A DNA stretch of 64,000 nucleotides from Carallia brachiata (GCA_021464245.1 JADCRB010000006.1:4020280-4084279), one strand, 5' to 3'; shown: positions 1 to 18,147, counted from the first letter of the stretch. The notes: generated by a model from the sequence alone, not told the origin. Program-made: numbers and translations.

Positions 1-216
1 CCCTCACTTTCCTCTCCCTCAAGAATTTTATCCAAACACAGTGTTAATCAGTGCCACAAGAAACTCCTTTTTTTGTTAAGAAATCAATACAAAAATTATT
101 TTTATATAAAACATATTTTATAGTCACCAGCCAATCTCTATTACGTAAAGAGCGGGTGTTCTTGAACAATCCAAACAAAAAATTGTGACGATCGATCTCA
201 TTTGATTAAAGAGTAA

Positions 217-414
217 TTACAATGACTCAAAAGAATCTGTCTCAATAATTGTGTCCTGATGGCCCATTTCCCAACAAATTTCAAGAACGCCCGCTGAATC
301 TACGAAACCCATCTGCGAAATGCTTTTGGAATCTCTCAAAGCCGGAATTTTCGAGGTTCGGCTGTGAACAATGTCTAACATATACAGGGCCAAAGACGGA
401 ATTTTCTCGCACAT
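217..414 (-). other. Unassigned 65-aa open frame
   Basis: An open frame of 65 codons on the minus strand, ending in ESL before a stop. Its composition looks protein-like (no homopolymers, mixed hydrophobic and charged residues such as GFVDSAGVLEICWEMGHQD). I do not recognise the family. It could be a last exon or a gene relic, because a possible splice acceptor AG lies just upstream of its first Met, but no partner exon was found between here and the kinase gene. An overlapping plus-strand frame (249-560) looks less protein-like. Confidence 0.2.
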
Positions 415-560
415 GCCTTGGACTGACTAAATGTTTTCTTTGTTTGTGTTTCCTTTTGTCTGTCCTCTATGTTGGAAACTTGAAATCTGGTCACCCAGAA
501 AGACCAAGACAAAGAATGTTTCTTAACAAATTAAGAATAATAAAATACGATGCAAATTAG

Positions 561-2816
561 AGAGGTTCAGGCCCACTAATCTCTCAATTAAACTAAGAGA
601 GAACAGCTGTTTCCTAGTATTTACTTGAGTTGGATTATATATATACTGTACTATAACCAACACAATTATTAATTGGAAAAAGTTAGGTGTCTTCAGACTT
701 TGTACCGAGACACCTAACCGAGTCATACAAAATTAATTTGTTTAGGAGTGTTCCTTTCTTTGGCAGTAGTGATAGAATTGTGCTTATGTATAGATACAAT
801 GATAATGAAAACATATATTAAAGGGACCGAAAATTGGTTCAGAAAACAATAATCAAAGGGTTGGTGGGTAGAGGATTTTAGCCTTTTTCTCTGTAAAAAA
901 AAAATAATAATAATATTACACCTTTTTGACCTCATATGTGTCATAGAATATGTAATAAAAATGACTGTATATGCAACAAGTTAAATAGGATATGTGACTA
1001 ACTATAAAAAAATAAAATGACGCTTGTTGGGTAGTTTAGTACCTTTAAGAGAGAAATTAAATTTAAAAATAATGATCATAACAATTTAGCATAAGCGAAG
1101 TCACGCTGGAAAAATTATCATCTCTGGCTATTTCTTTTTGCCAACCCATCAATGCCCTAAATCACAAGGATGTCCTAATTCATCTACCAAAAAAAAATTT
1201 GTTATGCAAGTTATAAGCACATATCAAAAGAAAATTATGCCAAGTAGGTGTATTCTCTAGTTTTTTCCCCTCAATTTGTTTTCAATGTTGATGATTTATC
1301 TGTAAATTATTTGGTTATAATATTAAAAGTCAAGTATTTGAATTAAAATTAGTAGTAGGACAATGATTATGGAAATAAAGGCCATATGTACATGTGTATG
1401 ACAGCCCTTAGCACCTCAAGGAAAAAATTAATGAAAAAACACAGAAATTCTCATAGGTGGGTGGGATCTAAACAGGTTCCATTTTCTGTTTTTTATTTCT
1501 CAATGTTTGTATCGAATTGTCTGGTTGCTATGTGAAAGAGACGTGCGAGTATCTTGGGAAAAATGTTTCTAAAATTGAATTATTTTTAGAACATTGCTAC
1601 AACACTTAAGAAATTATATAGTAACAATATAAGAGCAGTAAAGTAATTTTTTAATGTCTAATTTTATTTATTTATGGGATAAGATGAGATTTTATTGATC
1701 TACATTTTTTGTGGTTATTATCTTACTCTTTGTTGTTATTTATATATATATATTTGTTGTTATTAGTTTCTATTATATTCTACGGACAATGAAAGAATTT
1801 GAAGATGAAAAGTGAAAGCTGAGAAGACAATAAAATCCTCATAAAAAACAAATATTTCGACCACCACTAAGAAAATGTGCAATATAAAGCAATCAAATGA
1901 ATATTAAAAAGGGAGAAAATTAAAATCATGATTAAACAAGGAATTTTTATGTATTTCTTTATTCTTATAAATTCTGTACTTTCATTTCAAAATTAAATTT
2001 TAAAATTTTAAAAATAAAAATTTTAGTCCTTAATTATAGTGTGTCACTTGAATGACCCAACGACATTATATTATATATATACACAAAAGAAGTCTACAGC
2101 TTCAAAGATGAAAATATAATCACAAAAATTTAAATATAAAATAAATGAAAAAAACTCAACAAAATATAAGAATCAATACTTGGGCAGGGTAAGACTCGTG
2201 CATATTCTTTTGGTGATGTGCACAAGACCGAAATGCCCAGTTAATGCTTGGGCGCTAGCCTTTTTTTTTTTTGTTTGTTGAAGCATTGTTATCAAGAAAG
2301 CTATAAACGACTATATAATTATTGATATACATTAAATATATACTAATTTAAATTATTAAATTATAAAAAATATATTTAATTTGATAAAAAAATAAATAAA
2401 TTATCAAATATTATTAAATTAATTATATATCTTTTACATACCTTACTAAATGTGTTTACGTACTTTTACTTCTATTTTGACAAAAGCTGAATCAGGTGGA
2501 CCCACAGGAGCAATGCAATAGGTTAATACCATTTTTGCTTTTTAAAGTTTCAAAACAAGGTTTGAAATTTTTTTCCTTCCTCCATCTATTTCTTTATTTA
2601 GAGCTTGGAGGTCAATGGAAAAGAAAAATTTGTCATCCCACTCTCAAGGTATGTAGTTTAGCCTTCAAGAACACACCAAAACAGGAAAAAAAAAAATAAA
2701 AAATGGGTATTTCCAAAATTTTCCTATAACTACAAAATTCTCATTTCTTTCTTTCTGGTGCAAAGCTTCAGTCTTTGTTCAGTCCCCTGTTTGAATTCAT
2801 CATCTTTGATCACAAG
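561..2816. other. AT-rich intergenic and upstream region of the kinase gene
   Basis: No coding region recognised. The stretch is strongly AT-rich, with short TA runs (around 1740-1752 and 2075-2082) and long A/T-rich segments around 2290-2440. The part nearest 2816 must hold the promoter and 5' UTR of the calcium-dependent kinase; a CT-rich stretch precedes the start codon. No TATA box could be assigned with confidence. Confidence 0.5.
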
Positions 2817-6560
<3,744 letters not shown>

Positions 6561-6851
6561 CCATTTAGTGTATGAGTAGAGGAACCTTTGGTATCTTGCC
6601 AAGGTACTAGTTAAAGCACTGCCAAGGTGCAAGCTTGAATCCGAGAAACGATAGGTCCCCTGAATTTTGAGTTGCTTGGATTTGCATTGTAATGTTTGTT
6701 CATTAGTAGAGAAAGGTCTTTTGTTACTTCAATTTTCAGGATCCTTTTTCTTCTCCTCATTTGTTTTTGCCAGACTATGCTCCATTGCTCTTGTGATGTA
6801 TTCTTTTTTTTTTTAATTTTGTCTTAAAAATGGAAAAGCGAGGGTGGTACC

Positions 6852-7052
6852 TTGACAGTCCCGCCAGAAAACATTGGACCTCCTCCCAATAGTGTGAACA
6901 ATCCGGATGGTTACGGTAGAGCTCGCACCGGAGGAAGCCTAGGTTTAGCCACAGCCAAGAGCCTTGATCCAAGCGACATTGCGCTTGGCAGCGCTGGAAT
7001 TCAGGATCTCTCATCTGAAACTCGTATGCATTCTTCCTGGTTGATAGAATGA
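6852..7052 (+). other. Unassigned 66-aa open frame downstream of the kinase
   Basis: A short open frame in a less AT-rich patch about 290 bp after the kinase stop, with Gly/Pro-rich, protein-like composition (for example NPDGYGRARTGGSLG). The first in-frame codon used here is not ATG. I recognise no family. It may be kinase 3' UTR or a fragment of an older coding sequence. A longer minus-strand frame covers the same bases (6775-7092), so strand is uncertain. Confidence 0.15.
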
Positions 7053-7456
7053 GCTCACCATTGTCTCCTTTTTCTTCTTGCGATTGGCACATGAATCATA
7101 TAATATGCTTGGTGAGGGGTAATGCTACGTTAATAGAATGCAAGAAACTACTTAATTTTACTTTACTTATTTAGACTTGACTGCAAGTTTAACACCATTT
7201 GTGATTTGAAATTAATGTGGCACATTCTTTACCGCTTCAGAACAAATGAGTAATGGTGGAAACAATGGGGAATTGACAGGTCTCCCTTTCCACTGGTGGC
7301 AAAACTTGACCAATGATATTGCTCAAAAGTAGCAAAGCTGTATTTGCAACAAAGAGAGGGAGGTTGGGAAAATAGAATACAGTCAACAGTAGGTAAATTT
7401 ACAGGGTAATGTGAACCTTAGATTCCTACTACTTTGATGGTATGCAGTGGTGATAC

Positions 7457-7506
7457 ATAACCAGGTTTCAACTCAAAATGCATAACGAGGTTTCAACTCA
7501 AAATGC
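7457..7506. repeat. Two-copy 25-bp tandem duplication
   Basis: Two adjacent 25-bp copies of ataac(c/g)aggtttcaac... differ at one base. They lie downstream of the COP10 stop codon, within its likely 3' UTR or intergenic spacer. Confidence 0.8.
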
Positions 7507-7656
7507 AATTTCACACTAATCAGAGGGATTTTTTTTTGTTCAGCTATTCATATCCCATGGGGGCAGTCAGAAGCAGTACTTCCCCCACCAAGATTGTTTG
7601 TTGTAGACAAAATGGAAACATGACATGAAACAGCTTCTTTGCTTGGTTCATCAAAT

Positions 7657-9388
<1,732 letters not shown>

Positions 9389-12064
9389 CTTCCAAGCACT
9401 GCTTCACTGACTCCGAGAGACTTCAGAAACAGGATAAATTCGCTAGTAAGTTTAAAACTATTCCATTTCTAAAATCCTAAGTAAAGTTCACAAATGGGTC
9501 AAAAACTTTAGCTTTTAAAAATTTTCATTAATTACTGACATAGACGCAATGTGACATACAGTCATTAACTTATGCCTAGTAACAAATAAAATGAAATAAA
9601 ATTAAAAAAAAAAATAAAAATGACATATTTATGTAGGAATAAATTCACAATTAAATTAATAATTATCACTTTAGAATAAATAAAATTAACAAGGAAAAAT
9701 TAACCCAAATAAAGTCATAACAGCTTCAAATCATCCAAAATCAGGTTTCAGTCTCGTAAGCCGTATCCGCTGTTGTAGATTCGACATGGCCGCTGATCCC
9801 TCGATGAAGAAAACACGTCAGCAACTTATGATCACGTGTAAAGTGCCAACTTGGTGGATCATAAACAAGCTAGGAACTTTCGAAAAGGTTACCCTCCTCA
9901 ACAGTATACTCTCTCCAATCTCTCACTAGCTTGGCTCCCCCGATACACTCTCTTACTGTATCTCTCGCTCCCTCTCTCCATGGCCAGGGATTAAGCACGG
10001 TAACTTCACTGATCATTAAGAGAAGATATCTATCCGCCTCCAAGAGCTTTTGGGCAATAGGTACATCTCTATTTGTCCCTGTGCGTGATTGTAAGATTTT
10101 TTGTATTGTTTATAAAGGAATTAGAAGCAAGACAAATTAGTAACAATAGGTGCTTGGACGAATTTGGTTTGGACGCAGATGGGCAGCCATAGCATCATAT
10201 CTGCCTGTAGAGAACACACAATGACATAAAAAATTACTGGAACACCCACTTGAAAAAGAAGGTCAAAGGCGCCAAGATAACCAAGACACAGATGGTATCT
10301 CAGCTTCACAGGCAAAGAGTCAGTGGGAGAGAAGGCTTCAAACAGACATCCGCCTGGCCAAACAAGCCCTTTGAGAGGCTCTGTCCCTCGGCAAACCAAT
10401 ATTAGAACCAAGCCTACATGAAGTCAATATCAAACATCTCTAATCATCCAATAAATGCAGAACATAACAATCAAAACCCATTTGGCAGGCGAATCAGAGA
10501 CAAACAAACAGGGTAAAAATGAAGGGTAACGTTTATCATAGACAATTCATCAAACAGTTGGCGGACATTCGTTGGCACAACCAGCAAAGATCAAAACTTT
10601 TTGATCCAACTACAACCCCTAAAGCACCCAATGTACGGCTACGCCTAGACGACCCAATACCTCAACAGTGGTATTTTAATTCTCTCTTCAGCTTCAATTC
10701 CTCCAACTCTGACGCCTCTTAGTCCGTAAGCGAGTCAATCAGGAGCAATCAATTAGAAAGGATTGAAAGTAACTTTTGGCGATGTGGGCGAAAACCCATG
10801 TTGGTCTTGCGGTAATATTGAGAACGGGTCAGTGGTGGAGCTGCAACGGCCAGGCAATTTGTTAGAAATCTTGGAAGCTCTCTGTTTTTCTTTTTGTTTT
10901 TTTTTATTTACAGCGAGACCACAGAGAGTGAGAGCGACGGCCGGTGGGAGACGAAAGTCTCTTGACACAAAGACTAATGAGTGAATTGACCCAGGGAGTG
11001 GCGGCTGGCTATCTCATTATCTGTGTTAAATAGATTGCAACGCCAAGCATGGACAGATTCCCACTTTTTACAAGTTCCTGGTGGAGGAGGAGCCGGTGGG
11101 AGGCAGGGAGGGGAGAGTAGAGAAAGTTTTTTTTTTTTTTTTTAATCACATATATTTTTTGTTTTAATTTTTTGAATTGAGTACTGTTATATTTCTTGAG
11201 CAAAATGTGTTTAAAATACTGAATATAATTGATGGTATTTGATTTATAATTACTATATATTTTAAGTACAATAAAAAAATAAGAAAAAAAAGTTATTATC
11301 ATTTTTTTACACATAAAATTAAATTAATTACACATTAAATTTATCTAATTATATTCGGAGAGTATTTTTGATATATATATATATATTTTTTTGAAATCTA
11401 ACTTCTTACTTTTGAATTAGAGGAATTGGCGGTACACTAATATACCATCTTCGTTGATTTCGACACGTAAATGTATTATTGTTTGTATTTTATTTAATTT
11501 TTTATTCTAGGAGTGAAATTGGTTAAGTAAAAATTAAACAGAAAACAACCTTATTATAATTAATTATTCTTTTATACTCAAACATTTAATGTTTATAATA
11601 AAAAATAAAAATATTTTTCATCTCTTTTTTGTTATAAATATTAAATGTCGGTTTAAAAAAAAAAAAAAAACAACCAATTGCTTAGTTTTGTGACACTTTA
11701 ATTGGCTGCAAGTGGGTTTATTTGCTCCAGCTTGGCAATGTGGTGCAGCTGGGATGCTTGGATTGCTGTATTATTTCTTTCTGGCTCACCATGTATGATT
11801 TGCTTGGCTTGCTTGTATGATATCCATGTATGATTTCCTCATTCCGGGTTAAGGGTTCTTCTATGGCAACCAGTATTGGAGTTTGGATAAATGAACCATG
11901 CCATATGTAAACAAATGAGGAGAAAAATACAGGATATATAACATAAAAACTGGAAATTCCAAGTTGACCTTTTGCTTTCTTAAAATGGATATCGTTCTCT
12001 TTCCTGTGGATAATTGTAGAAGGATTTCGATGTTGTATGGTCTCGAGGGACAATCAGAGACAAG
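9389..12064. other. Upstream of COP10 and intergenic DNA, no gene assigned
   Basis: 9389-9760 is the upstream flank of COP10. 9760-11100 has near-average GC content and several short open frames on both strands (for example 10519-10722 + and 10121-10411 -), none of which I recognise; it could be transcribed non-coding DNA or UTR. 11100-11700 is very AT-rich with T and A homopolymers. I see no tRNA, rRNA or known protein motif here. Confidence 0.4.
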
Positions 12065-12241
12065 ATGGACTTGCTGAGGACTAAAGGCTGTCGGTTTTTG
12101 GACAATATGAAACTGATGGATCTCTTCGTTGATTACGAATCTGGTTGCATTTCAGAAATGTTCTGCAGCAAGGTGCTAAGCTTGGTGCCTTATGCGCATA
12201 TTTATGTTAGTGAACTATGCAAGCCGGAGGAGCTGTTTTGA
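12065..12241 (+). other. Unassigned 58-aa open frame next to OMT relic
   Basis: An ATG-started frame of 58 codons with protein-like composition (MDLLRTKGCRFLDNMKLMD...; ends KPEELF). No family recognised. It overlaps the first bases of the O-methyltransferase relic on the other strand. The frame stays open about 15 codons upstream of the ATG, so it may be a fragment of a longer decayed gene. Confidence 0.2.
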
Positions 12242-12455
12242 GCAGACACCTAGAAGAATTTTTTAGTAGGTTGGATTCTTCTACATCTTCATCTTTTCGA
12301 TCATGATTTAGTTCTGGTGGTAGAAAAGAAGCCGGATGCATCAGTTTGCGCTTAAGCCACCGCAGGCAATTTGCGTTTACTGGAGGAATATGAAGTGTTG
12401 ATACCAATTCTGAAAGTGTAATGGGTCGGCTGTGTCTGTGGATTATTTTAGGCAT
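12207..12455 (-). pseudogene. Fragment of a plant phenolic O-methyltransferase
   Basis: The minus-strand frame starts PKIIHRHSRPITLSELVSTL and continues with a segment matching the N-terminal dimerisation region of type I plant O-methyltransferases (compare GIPDVVHNHGKPITHAELVSAL in the OMT gene at 26.5 kb). A degraded LTNSSRCLLKD-like motif follows near 12250. Beyond that no SAM-binding motif can be found in any frame, and the expected LGIP lead is lost. It is an N-terminal remnant of about 80 codons with no obvious function. Its presence about 3 kb from the second OMT, on the same strand, suggests a former tandem OMT cluster. Confidence 0.7.
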
Positions 12456-12459
12456 GTGA

Positions 12460-15400
12460 TGAAGATTGCAGCAGCTGGAAAAGGCTTTTGAAGGCAGGAA
12501 TTTTCAAATTTTAGTGAAGTTAGTTGCTGCTCTGGAAGACCAAGAGAAGGAGATCAAACCCAGAAGCCAAATGTCTAATTTCTCTGTTTTTGTTGGATAG
12601 CATATGATGCAGCTATGCTTAAGACTCTTATCAGTCCATTTTGTTCACTCAAGCATGTTGTAAAAGCTGCAAGCAAGTCTGGAAAACTGTGTTTGATTGT
12701 CAGTTTATTTAACCAATTTGCTTATGCTACGAACATGCAGAAAAGCATGCCTTTTCCTGTAATTATGTATGTTCTGTAAATTTCCTACTTAAGGAACAAA
12801 AAGTATATGAATTAGTATGTTATTATGTATATTCTGAAAATTTGCAGTAATTGGATGCTGAGCAGCACATTTTTTACTCCATAAAGCAGCATGTGCCTAT
12901 ATATGTGACACTGACTTTGAAACGCTTCAGCAGCTCCATGCACTTGAACTAAGTCCATCTTCGTGCAGTTTTCCTCAACTGCTTACAAAACAGTAGCAAT
13001 TTTTGCTTATAAATTATAATGAAACCAAAGTAAAAGTTCAGCATTGAAGGAAATTTCTTTCCACCGGAAACTATTTTCTTCTTATTAAAGATGGGCCACT
13101 AAACTTGATTGCCGTAACAATTAAAGAATGTAAGTATAGAAAGGAAACGGAATGTATTCTTGCCTTAAGAATTGGTTCTTGAATCTTAACGTATTAGATG
13201 AAAAAAATTGAGCAATAGATAAGCCTTGCCGGATGTCACGTTGCCTAATGTTCAATGTCAAATATTATATAGGTGGAAAATTACACCCAAACTTACTATC
13301 AATCGGAAATAAAAAAAAGGTGTTACAAATGCAAAAGGCTCATTCAACGTGGAGTCTAAAGAATGATCAAATGTGCATAAAGGCATTTCAATTTTACTCT
13401 TGAGACTGTTGATTTATATTTATCGCTCCAAATATACTAGACCGTGCCAATTTGGACCATAATCCATTATAAAGAAACGCGAGAACCCAATACTGATAAG
13501 AAATACGAGTTAGAGTTTAAATAACTAACACAATCGTGTCAACTAAAATTTCTGACCATTTGATTTATGATTTGAAATTTCTTAACTGCGCAACTTATAC
13601 TTCAAATCCCAACACCCATGGAAGATGCTACCCGGAACTTCCTCTAATAGCACAGCGTTTATTTTGATGATTTTTTAAGAAGTCAGGGCGTAGCGGGTTC
13701 ACCGTTCAAAATCCGTGTTTTCGGTGGCAATAAAGAAATGCAATAAAGAAGAGTATGATGTTGACCTGCTGGGGCCAAAATTCGGAGAAATACAAGACAT
13801 GTCTAACTACTTTCTCTAGTACCTAAGCCAATATGCTCGCCGCCGACTAGAACAAGTAAAAAATGTCTGCAAGAAGGAAAAAATAAAGGGGATAGATTGA
13901 ATGTTAGAGGATTTTGTTCAAAGTTTTGTCTTGATATGTATTGAAAAAATAAATAATTATTAATTTTTTATAATTATATCGATAAAAAGAATAATAAAAA
14001 ATAAAATATATATTATCATTTCATTTTTTATATTACATGTGTGACTGCAAAAAGTTAACTGTTGAATGCTTTTTTAATACATGTCAAGACAATTTAGTAG
14101 GAACAATTTAATAAGAATAATTTCTCTGACTCCAAAACTTTAAAAAAAAAAATTGTGAAAATTCCACCAGACTAGTCGTTCAAACTATGAAGATTCTGCT
14201 ATTACTATGACATTGGCCGGTTTTCCTGGCAGCAGCAAGAGTTGATTTCATTTCAAGAATACTTGCAGTGCTTGGAATTTCAATTCAAATGAACCAATTC
14301 AGACGTAAACAAGACTCTTGCCCAAGACTCCAGGGATGGGGGAAACTCACTTTTTTTTTTTTTTAATATAGTATAATTTATTTGTAATTTTATAACATAT
14401 AAATATATTTTATTATTTTTTAAGTAAATAATAAGCGAGTTATACTTAAAAAAAATAATATCAAATTTAAAAAGAAATTAAAAAATCCCTATGAAAAAAG
14501 TATATGTTTGGTTGAGAAACTCTCGTAGGCCCAAGCAGCATCCAAGTGATATATTTTCCTTGGGCCGTTTTTGACAGGAAAATTTTGTTTTTCTTCTGTT
14601 TGGTTCCAAAGTTCCAATCAATTTTGTGAGCGCGTCATTTGACCGCTTGTGCATTTAAAATGCAGGTGGAAGCATCACAGGATGCATTCTGTAATTTCCA
14701 TTGCCTTTGCCACAACGACTTGCCTGTCATTATTATATCTTGGCCTACCTACTTCTTGACTTGTTAATAGTACGTCAGTATCACTTCGCACCCAACAACC
14801 TACAATTAATCATATTCTAATAATAGAAGAAATTATTTTCCCTTTTTTTTTTTTTTTTAACAAAACAAGTCTATAAAGTATCGTGAATTTTAAGGATCTA
14901 AAGTGATATATAGAATGTATTTTTTATTAAAAAAATTAGAATTTTAATTTTAATTCTTTTTATATGCACTTTTCTAAAAAATAAATTATCATCTCTATTA
15001 CACAATTATATATATATATATATATATATATGAGCTTCAACTTTTGGTAATCGGTTTTCCAAGACACTAGTTCCGCGAACGGAATGGCGTAGACTACAAT
15101 GACTTGACCTCCATGTCTTTTCTCCAGCTAGTTTATTCAGTGATGTCTTCTTTTCTTTGTTTGTAAAAGTATTGTGATTGAAACCATTTTCACTAAAGAT
15201 GATAATTTTTGAAAGGAAGGAGAGTTACTAAGAGGGGCCACAAATTCTGAACCAAAAAAAGGGAAATAGAACATCCAATCTCAAACAAACCAGGCATCTC
15301 TGGTGTTCTTTAATGACAATCATAACATTAATTTGGGTAGGAAATTTGAACAATCACAGAGGTTTGGAAAGCTTTGTTATGCCATCCCAGTACCAATGCC

Positions 15401-15467
15401 TCGGATGGGTGCAGAACTTATTTTTCCAATCGACTTCTGCAACATAGGAGTACAGTTAATTGAACAT
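12460..15467. other. AT-rich intergenic region
   Basis: No coding region recognised. It holds homopolymer runs (14350-14364, 14840-14859) and a TA microsatellite (15007-15031). 12480-13000 has moderate GC and may be older decayed coding or UTR sequence. 15032-15467 is the downstream flank of the O-methyltransferase gene. Confidence 0.5.
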
Positions 15468-16425
15468 CTAAGGATAAACCTCAATAAGAGACCTTAAACC
15501 CAATAAAGGTTTAATCTTGTAGTGATTGAAACCAGCCTCCAGGAATAGCCTTTCCCACTCCTTTTCAGTTCTTTCTTTTCCAGTGACCAATACCATCATC
15601 AAAATGTCAAAGAGGAGCTTTGTTTCTGTTAGCTCCTTTTCATCTTTCTTCTCATTGATCACCACGTCTATGATGATCACCTTTCCCCCCTTTTCTTTCC
15701 TTGAGATGGCTTCTCTGCTTTTCTTCAGTATCTTCACGCACTCTTCATCGTTCCAGCCATGCAAAATTAACTGCAATCGAAAACAAAAGCCGGAAAAAAC
15801 CATCACTAATAACCAATTTCTAAGAGAAGAAATTTTTTTTTTTTTAATTTTTGGTCTTGGGGAGGGTCATAGTACATGTAGGGAGAGGGGGAACTGATAG
15901 GAGGCGGGTTTGAATCCTGCCTCTCACTTGGGCATACTGCTCGGTAGAAGAAATACTAATTTAGTGTAGAAAGAAGCGTACCTTGAGAATGATGGCATCA
16001 GCAGAAGGAATATGCTGAAACATATCACCTGCAACAAAATTCAAGTTCTTGGTGTTTTTTGAATTGGCAATGACTTGCGGAAGTTCAAGAACCGTGCATT
16101 GGATATGAGGAAATGCCTCAGATACGATCCTGGCAAGCGATCCTGTGCCACCTCCTACATCAACCATCGAATCCACTCCCTCAAAAATGGGTTTACACTC
16201 CCCAACAACCAAGTTCATCATCCGAGAATCACAGGCCATTGCCTCATCGAAAAGCTGCCCGAATTCCAGGTTTCGACGGAGGTAGTCCCAGAATGACATC
16301 CCATGTGCTTTCTCAAAAGCTGTGACGTCCTCATGCCCTCCAAGCCAATCGCCCAAAAAATGCCAGGGACTGATGAAGGCTGGAGAAAGCAAGGACTTGA
16401 CAAACCCTGACAAGCAATTGGGGTT
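15468..16425 (-). pseudogene. O-methyltransferase, 3' part (exon 1 end and exon 2), split by retrotransposon
   Basis: Downstream part of a SAM-dependent type I O-methyltransferase of the kind that methylates phenolics, stilbenes or alkaloids in the cytosol; the substrate cannot be told. The exon 1 remainder is 15982-16425 and exon 2 is 15468-15770, with a 211-bp GT..AG intron. It contains SPWHFLGDWLGG, then FWDYLRRN, the SAM-binding VDVGGGTGSLA and the catalytic-His motif ILHGWNDEE; the end is LRSLIEVYP. If the element and one copy of the 5-bp target duplication are left out, exon 1 reads straight through (KDNP then NCLSGFVK). The gene then totals about 359 aa, normal for the family. No other lesion seen, so the insertion is the only visible cause of inactivation. 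Confidence 0.93.
16421..16425. repeat. Target-site duplication, left copy
   Basis: GGGTT lies immediately left of the left LTR and is repeated exactly at 26319-26323. The 5-bp length is standard for plant Ty3/Gypsy elements. Confidence 0.95.
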
Positions 16426-17306
16426 TGTAAAGCGTAAATTTCGAGCCTAAAAACAATTAAACTCAAAAATACAAAAATAAATTACAAATAAAAATTTAAA
16501 ATAAAAGAAAAATTTACGTGGGGTCGATCTCCGTAGATCCTCCGATTAGTGTTCCTTTTTTGACTCCGTCAAGGGCTGCACGAGCTTGATCCTGACAGAA
16601 ATAATTTCCACTGCTTTTTCTTGAACTGGGTAGACTGAAACCGGATCTGATTTGGACGTTTTGACTACGGTTAAGAACCGCAGAGACCTGATCTGAGCCG
16701 ATCTGGCTTAATTTCACCGAGGGTCGAAGAGACTTGTTCTCGGATGAGCTGCCTGGATTTTGCTGAGGGCCGTATGAGGCTTAATCCCAGCCGGATTTGT
16801 AGTAATTTGATATTTTTAACTCTATATTCTCAGAAATTCAGATCTAGAACGATCCAAGAATATAAATTTAAAAATAACTTTAGAAATGGAAACAGCAAAT
16901 TTTTTGGGCTTTACCCCTGAAATATCTCTCAAAACGGAGTTAGGAGAGTATACTGCTAAGTAAAAGCACGTAAGAAAAGGAGAAATTTTCTTGAGAGATT
17001 TTCAAAATTTTCTTTTTCTCTCAAATTCTCTGAATTTTTCTGTTTACAGATTTGCTGAATGTGTTTTGAACTGAGGGGCATGGGCCTATTTATAGGGTTT
17101 CCCCTCTCGTGTGAAAGCACGCGTGTGAAAGGCATAAGTCGACTTTTCCGTGTGAAAGGCATAAGTCGACTTTTCCGTGTGAAAGCACGCGTGAGAAAGG
17201 AATAAGTCGACTTTTCTGACTTTTCCGTGTGAAAGCATGCGTGAGAAAGGAATAAGTCGACTTTTCCGTGTGAAAGCACACATGCGAAAGGAATAAGTCG
17301 ACTATT

Positions 17307-17338
<32 letters not shown>

Positions 17339-17373
17339 CTTCTTCTTTTTTTTTTTTTTTTTTAATGTTTACA
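16426..17373 (-). repeat. 3' LTR (left copy, 948 bp)
   Basis: Runs from TGTAAA to TTTACA and matches 25378-26318 along its whole length. It contains the palindromic TATA-like CCTATTTATAGG at 17085-17096 (TATAAATAGG in element sense). Next comes an array of roughly 37-40-bp units, each with AAGTCGACTT (about 17110-17300), then a pyrimidine-rich stretch close to the LTR end. Confidence 0.96.
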
Positions 17374-17387
17374 AATGCCCCCACTTC
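17374..17387 (-). other. Polypurine tract (PPT)
   Basis: Directly next to the 3' LTR, reading GAAGTGGGGGCATT in element sense. A G-rich PPT of this form immediately before TGTAAA is the expected primer for plus-strand synthesis in Tat-type elements. Confidence 0.85.
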
Positions 17388-17735
17388 AGGGGTCGGTAAG
17401 GAAGAACTTTGCAGACGTGATCCGCACCGAGTCTTGAAGTCCAGTTTGAAACTTGGAAACGTCCTGATGAACATTGAATCTTGGAGTCTTCTATCTTTGA
17501 CCATGCTTGCTGTTGTTGGATCACAATAGGAACCCGATACGATCTTGAGAAAGTTAGCACCCCAGCCAATATAAAAATTGATATTCTGGTTCCAGGTGCG
17601 TTCGAGCTTCCATAGCCCGCAAAGGATTTTTTATATCTCTTAAAGTTCCAGAGCTCTGGTGAGGATGATCCAGTAGGCAAAGAACTTCAACCTCCCCAAG
17701 AGAAAGGCTCAGGACCTTGGAACTTCAAGACCGGC

Positions 17736-18038
17736 TCACAGAGAGACTGACTGTAGTGATGATTTCCAAGTCTGCTTCGACGTAAGGAGAGTAGTTGGAA
17801 CTTCCCTGTACGTCGCTGCATCCAAAGAAAGATTAGGATAATTGCAGCTTCTCATCCCTCTGTGGTAGATGTGAACTAAGGAGAGTAGTTGGAACTCCAT
17901 GACACCGATGGCGTTGGAGATTGAGTTTCGAGGGCTTTTAGGGATCCCTCGAAGAAGACTACTCCTTCTTTTCTTAGCTCGTGCGCCTCCAACTTCTTGA
18001 TCGAAGAACTTCCTGAGACAAGTGTAGAGACTAGCCAT
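17736..18038 (-). CDS. Small ORF of unknown function between the WUS-like ORF and the 3' LTR
   Basis: A 100-codon ATG-started frame in the same sense as the polyprotein. The N-terminal half is basic and well composed (MASLYTCLRKFF, then a KKRRSSLLRGIP stretch); the C-terminal half contains a duplicated GTTCCAACTACTCTCCTTA segment and looks less gene-like. I do not recognise the family. It lies about 300 bp after the WUS-like stop, past a poly-T tract at 18114-18146. It could be a second acquired fragment or a chance frame. Confidence 0.35.
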   Translation of the reverse strand: MASLYTCLRKFFDQEVGGARAKKRRSSLLRGIPKSPRNSISNAIGVMEFQLLSLVHIYHRGMRSCNYPNLSLDAATYREVPTTLLTSKQTWKSSLQSVSL

Positions 18039-18109
18039 TTTCTTTTGAGAAAGAAGAGCTGAGGGGTGAATATTACAACTCGGGCGCAGGATATATATAC
18101 AAATAATAA

Positions 18110-18147
<38 letters not shown>

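Noticed and set aside
15850..15950. B-box-like gggtttgaatcc in the O-methyltransferase intron, a possible SINE
   Set aside because: No matching A-box at proper spacing and no target duplication could be found.
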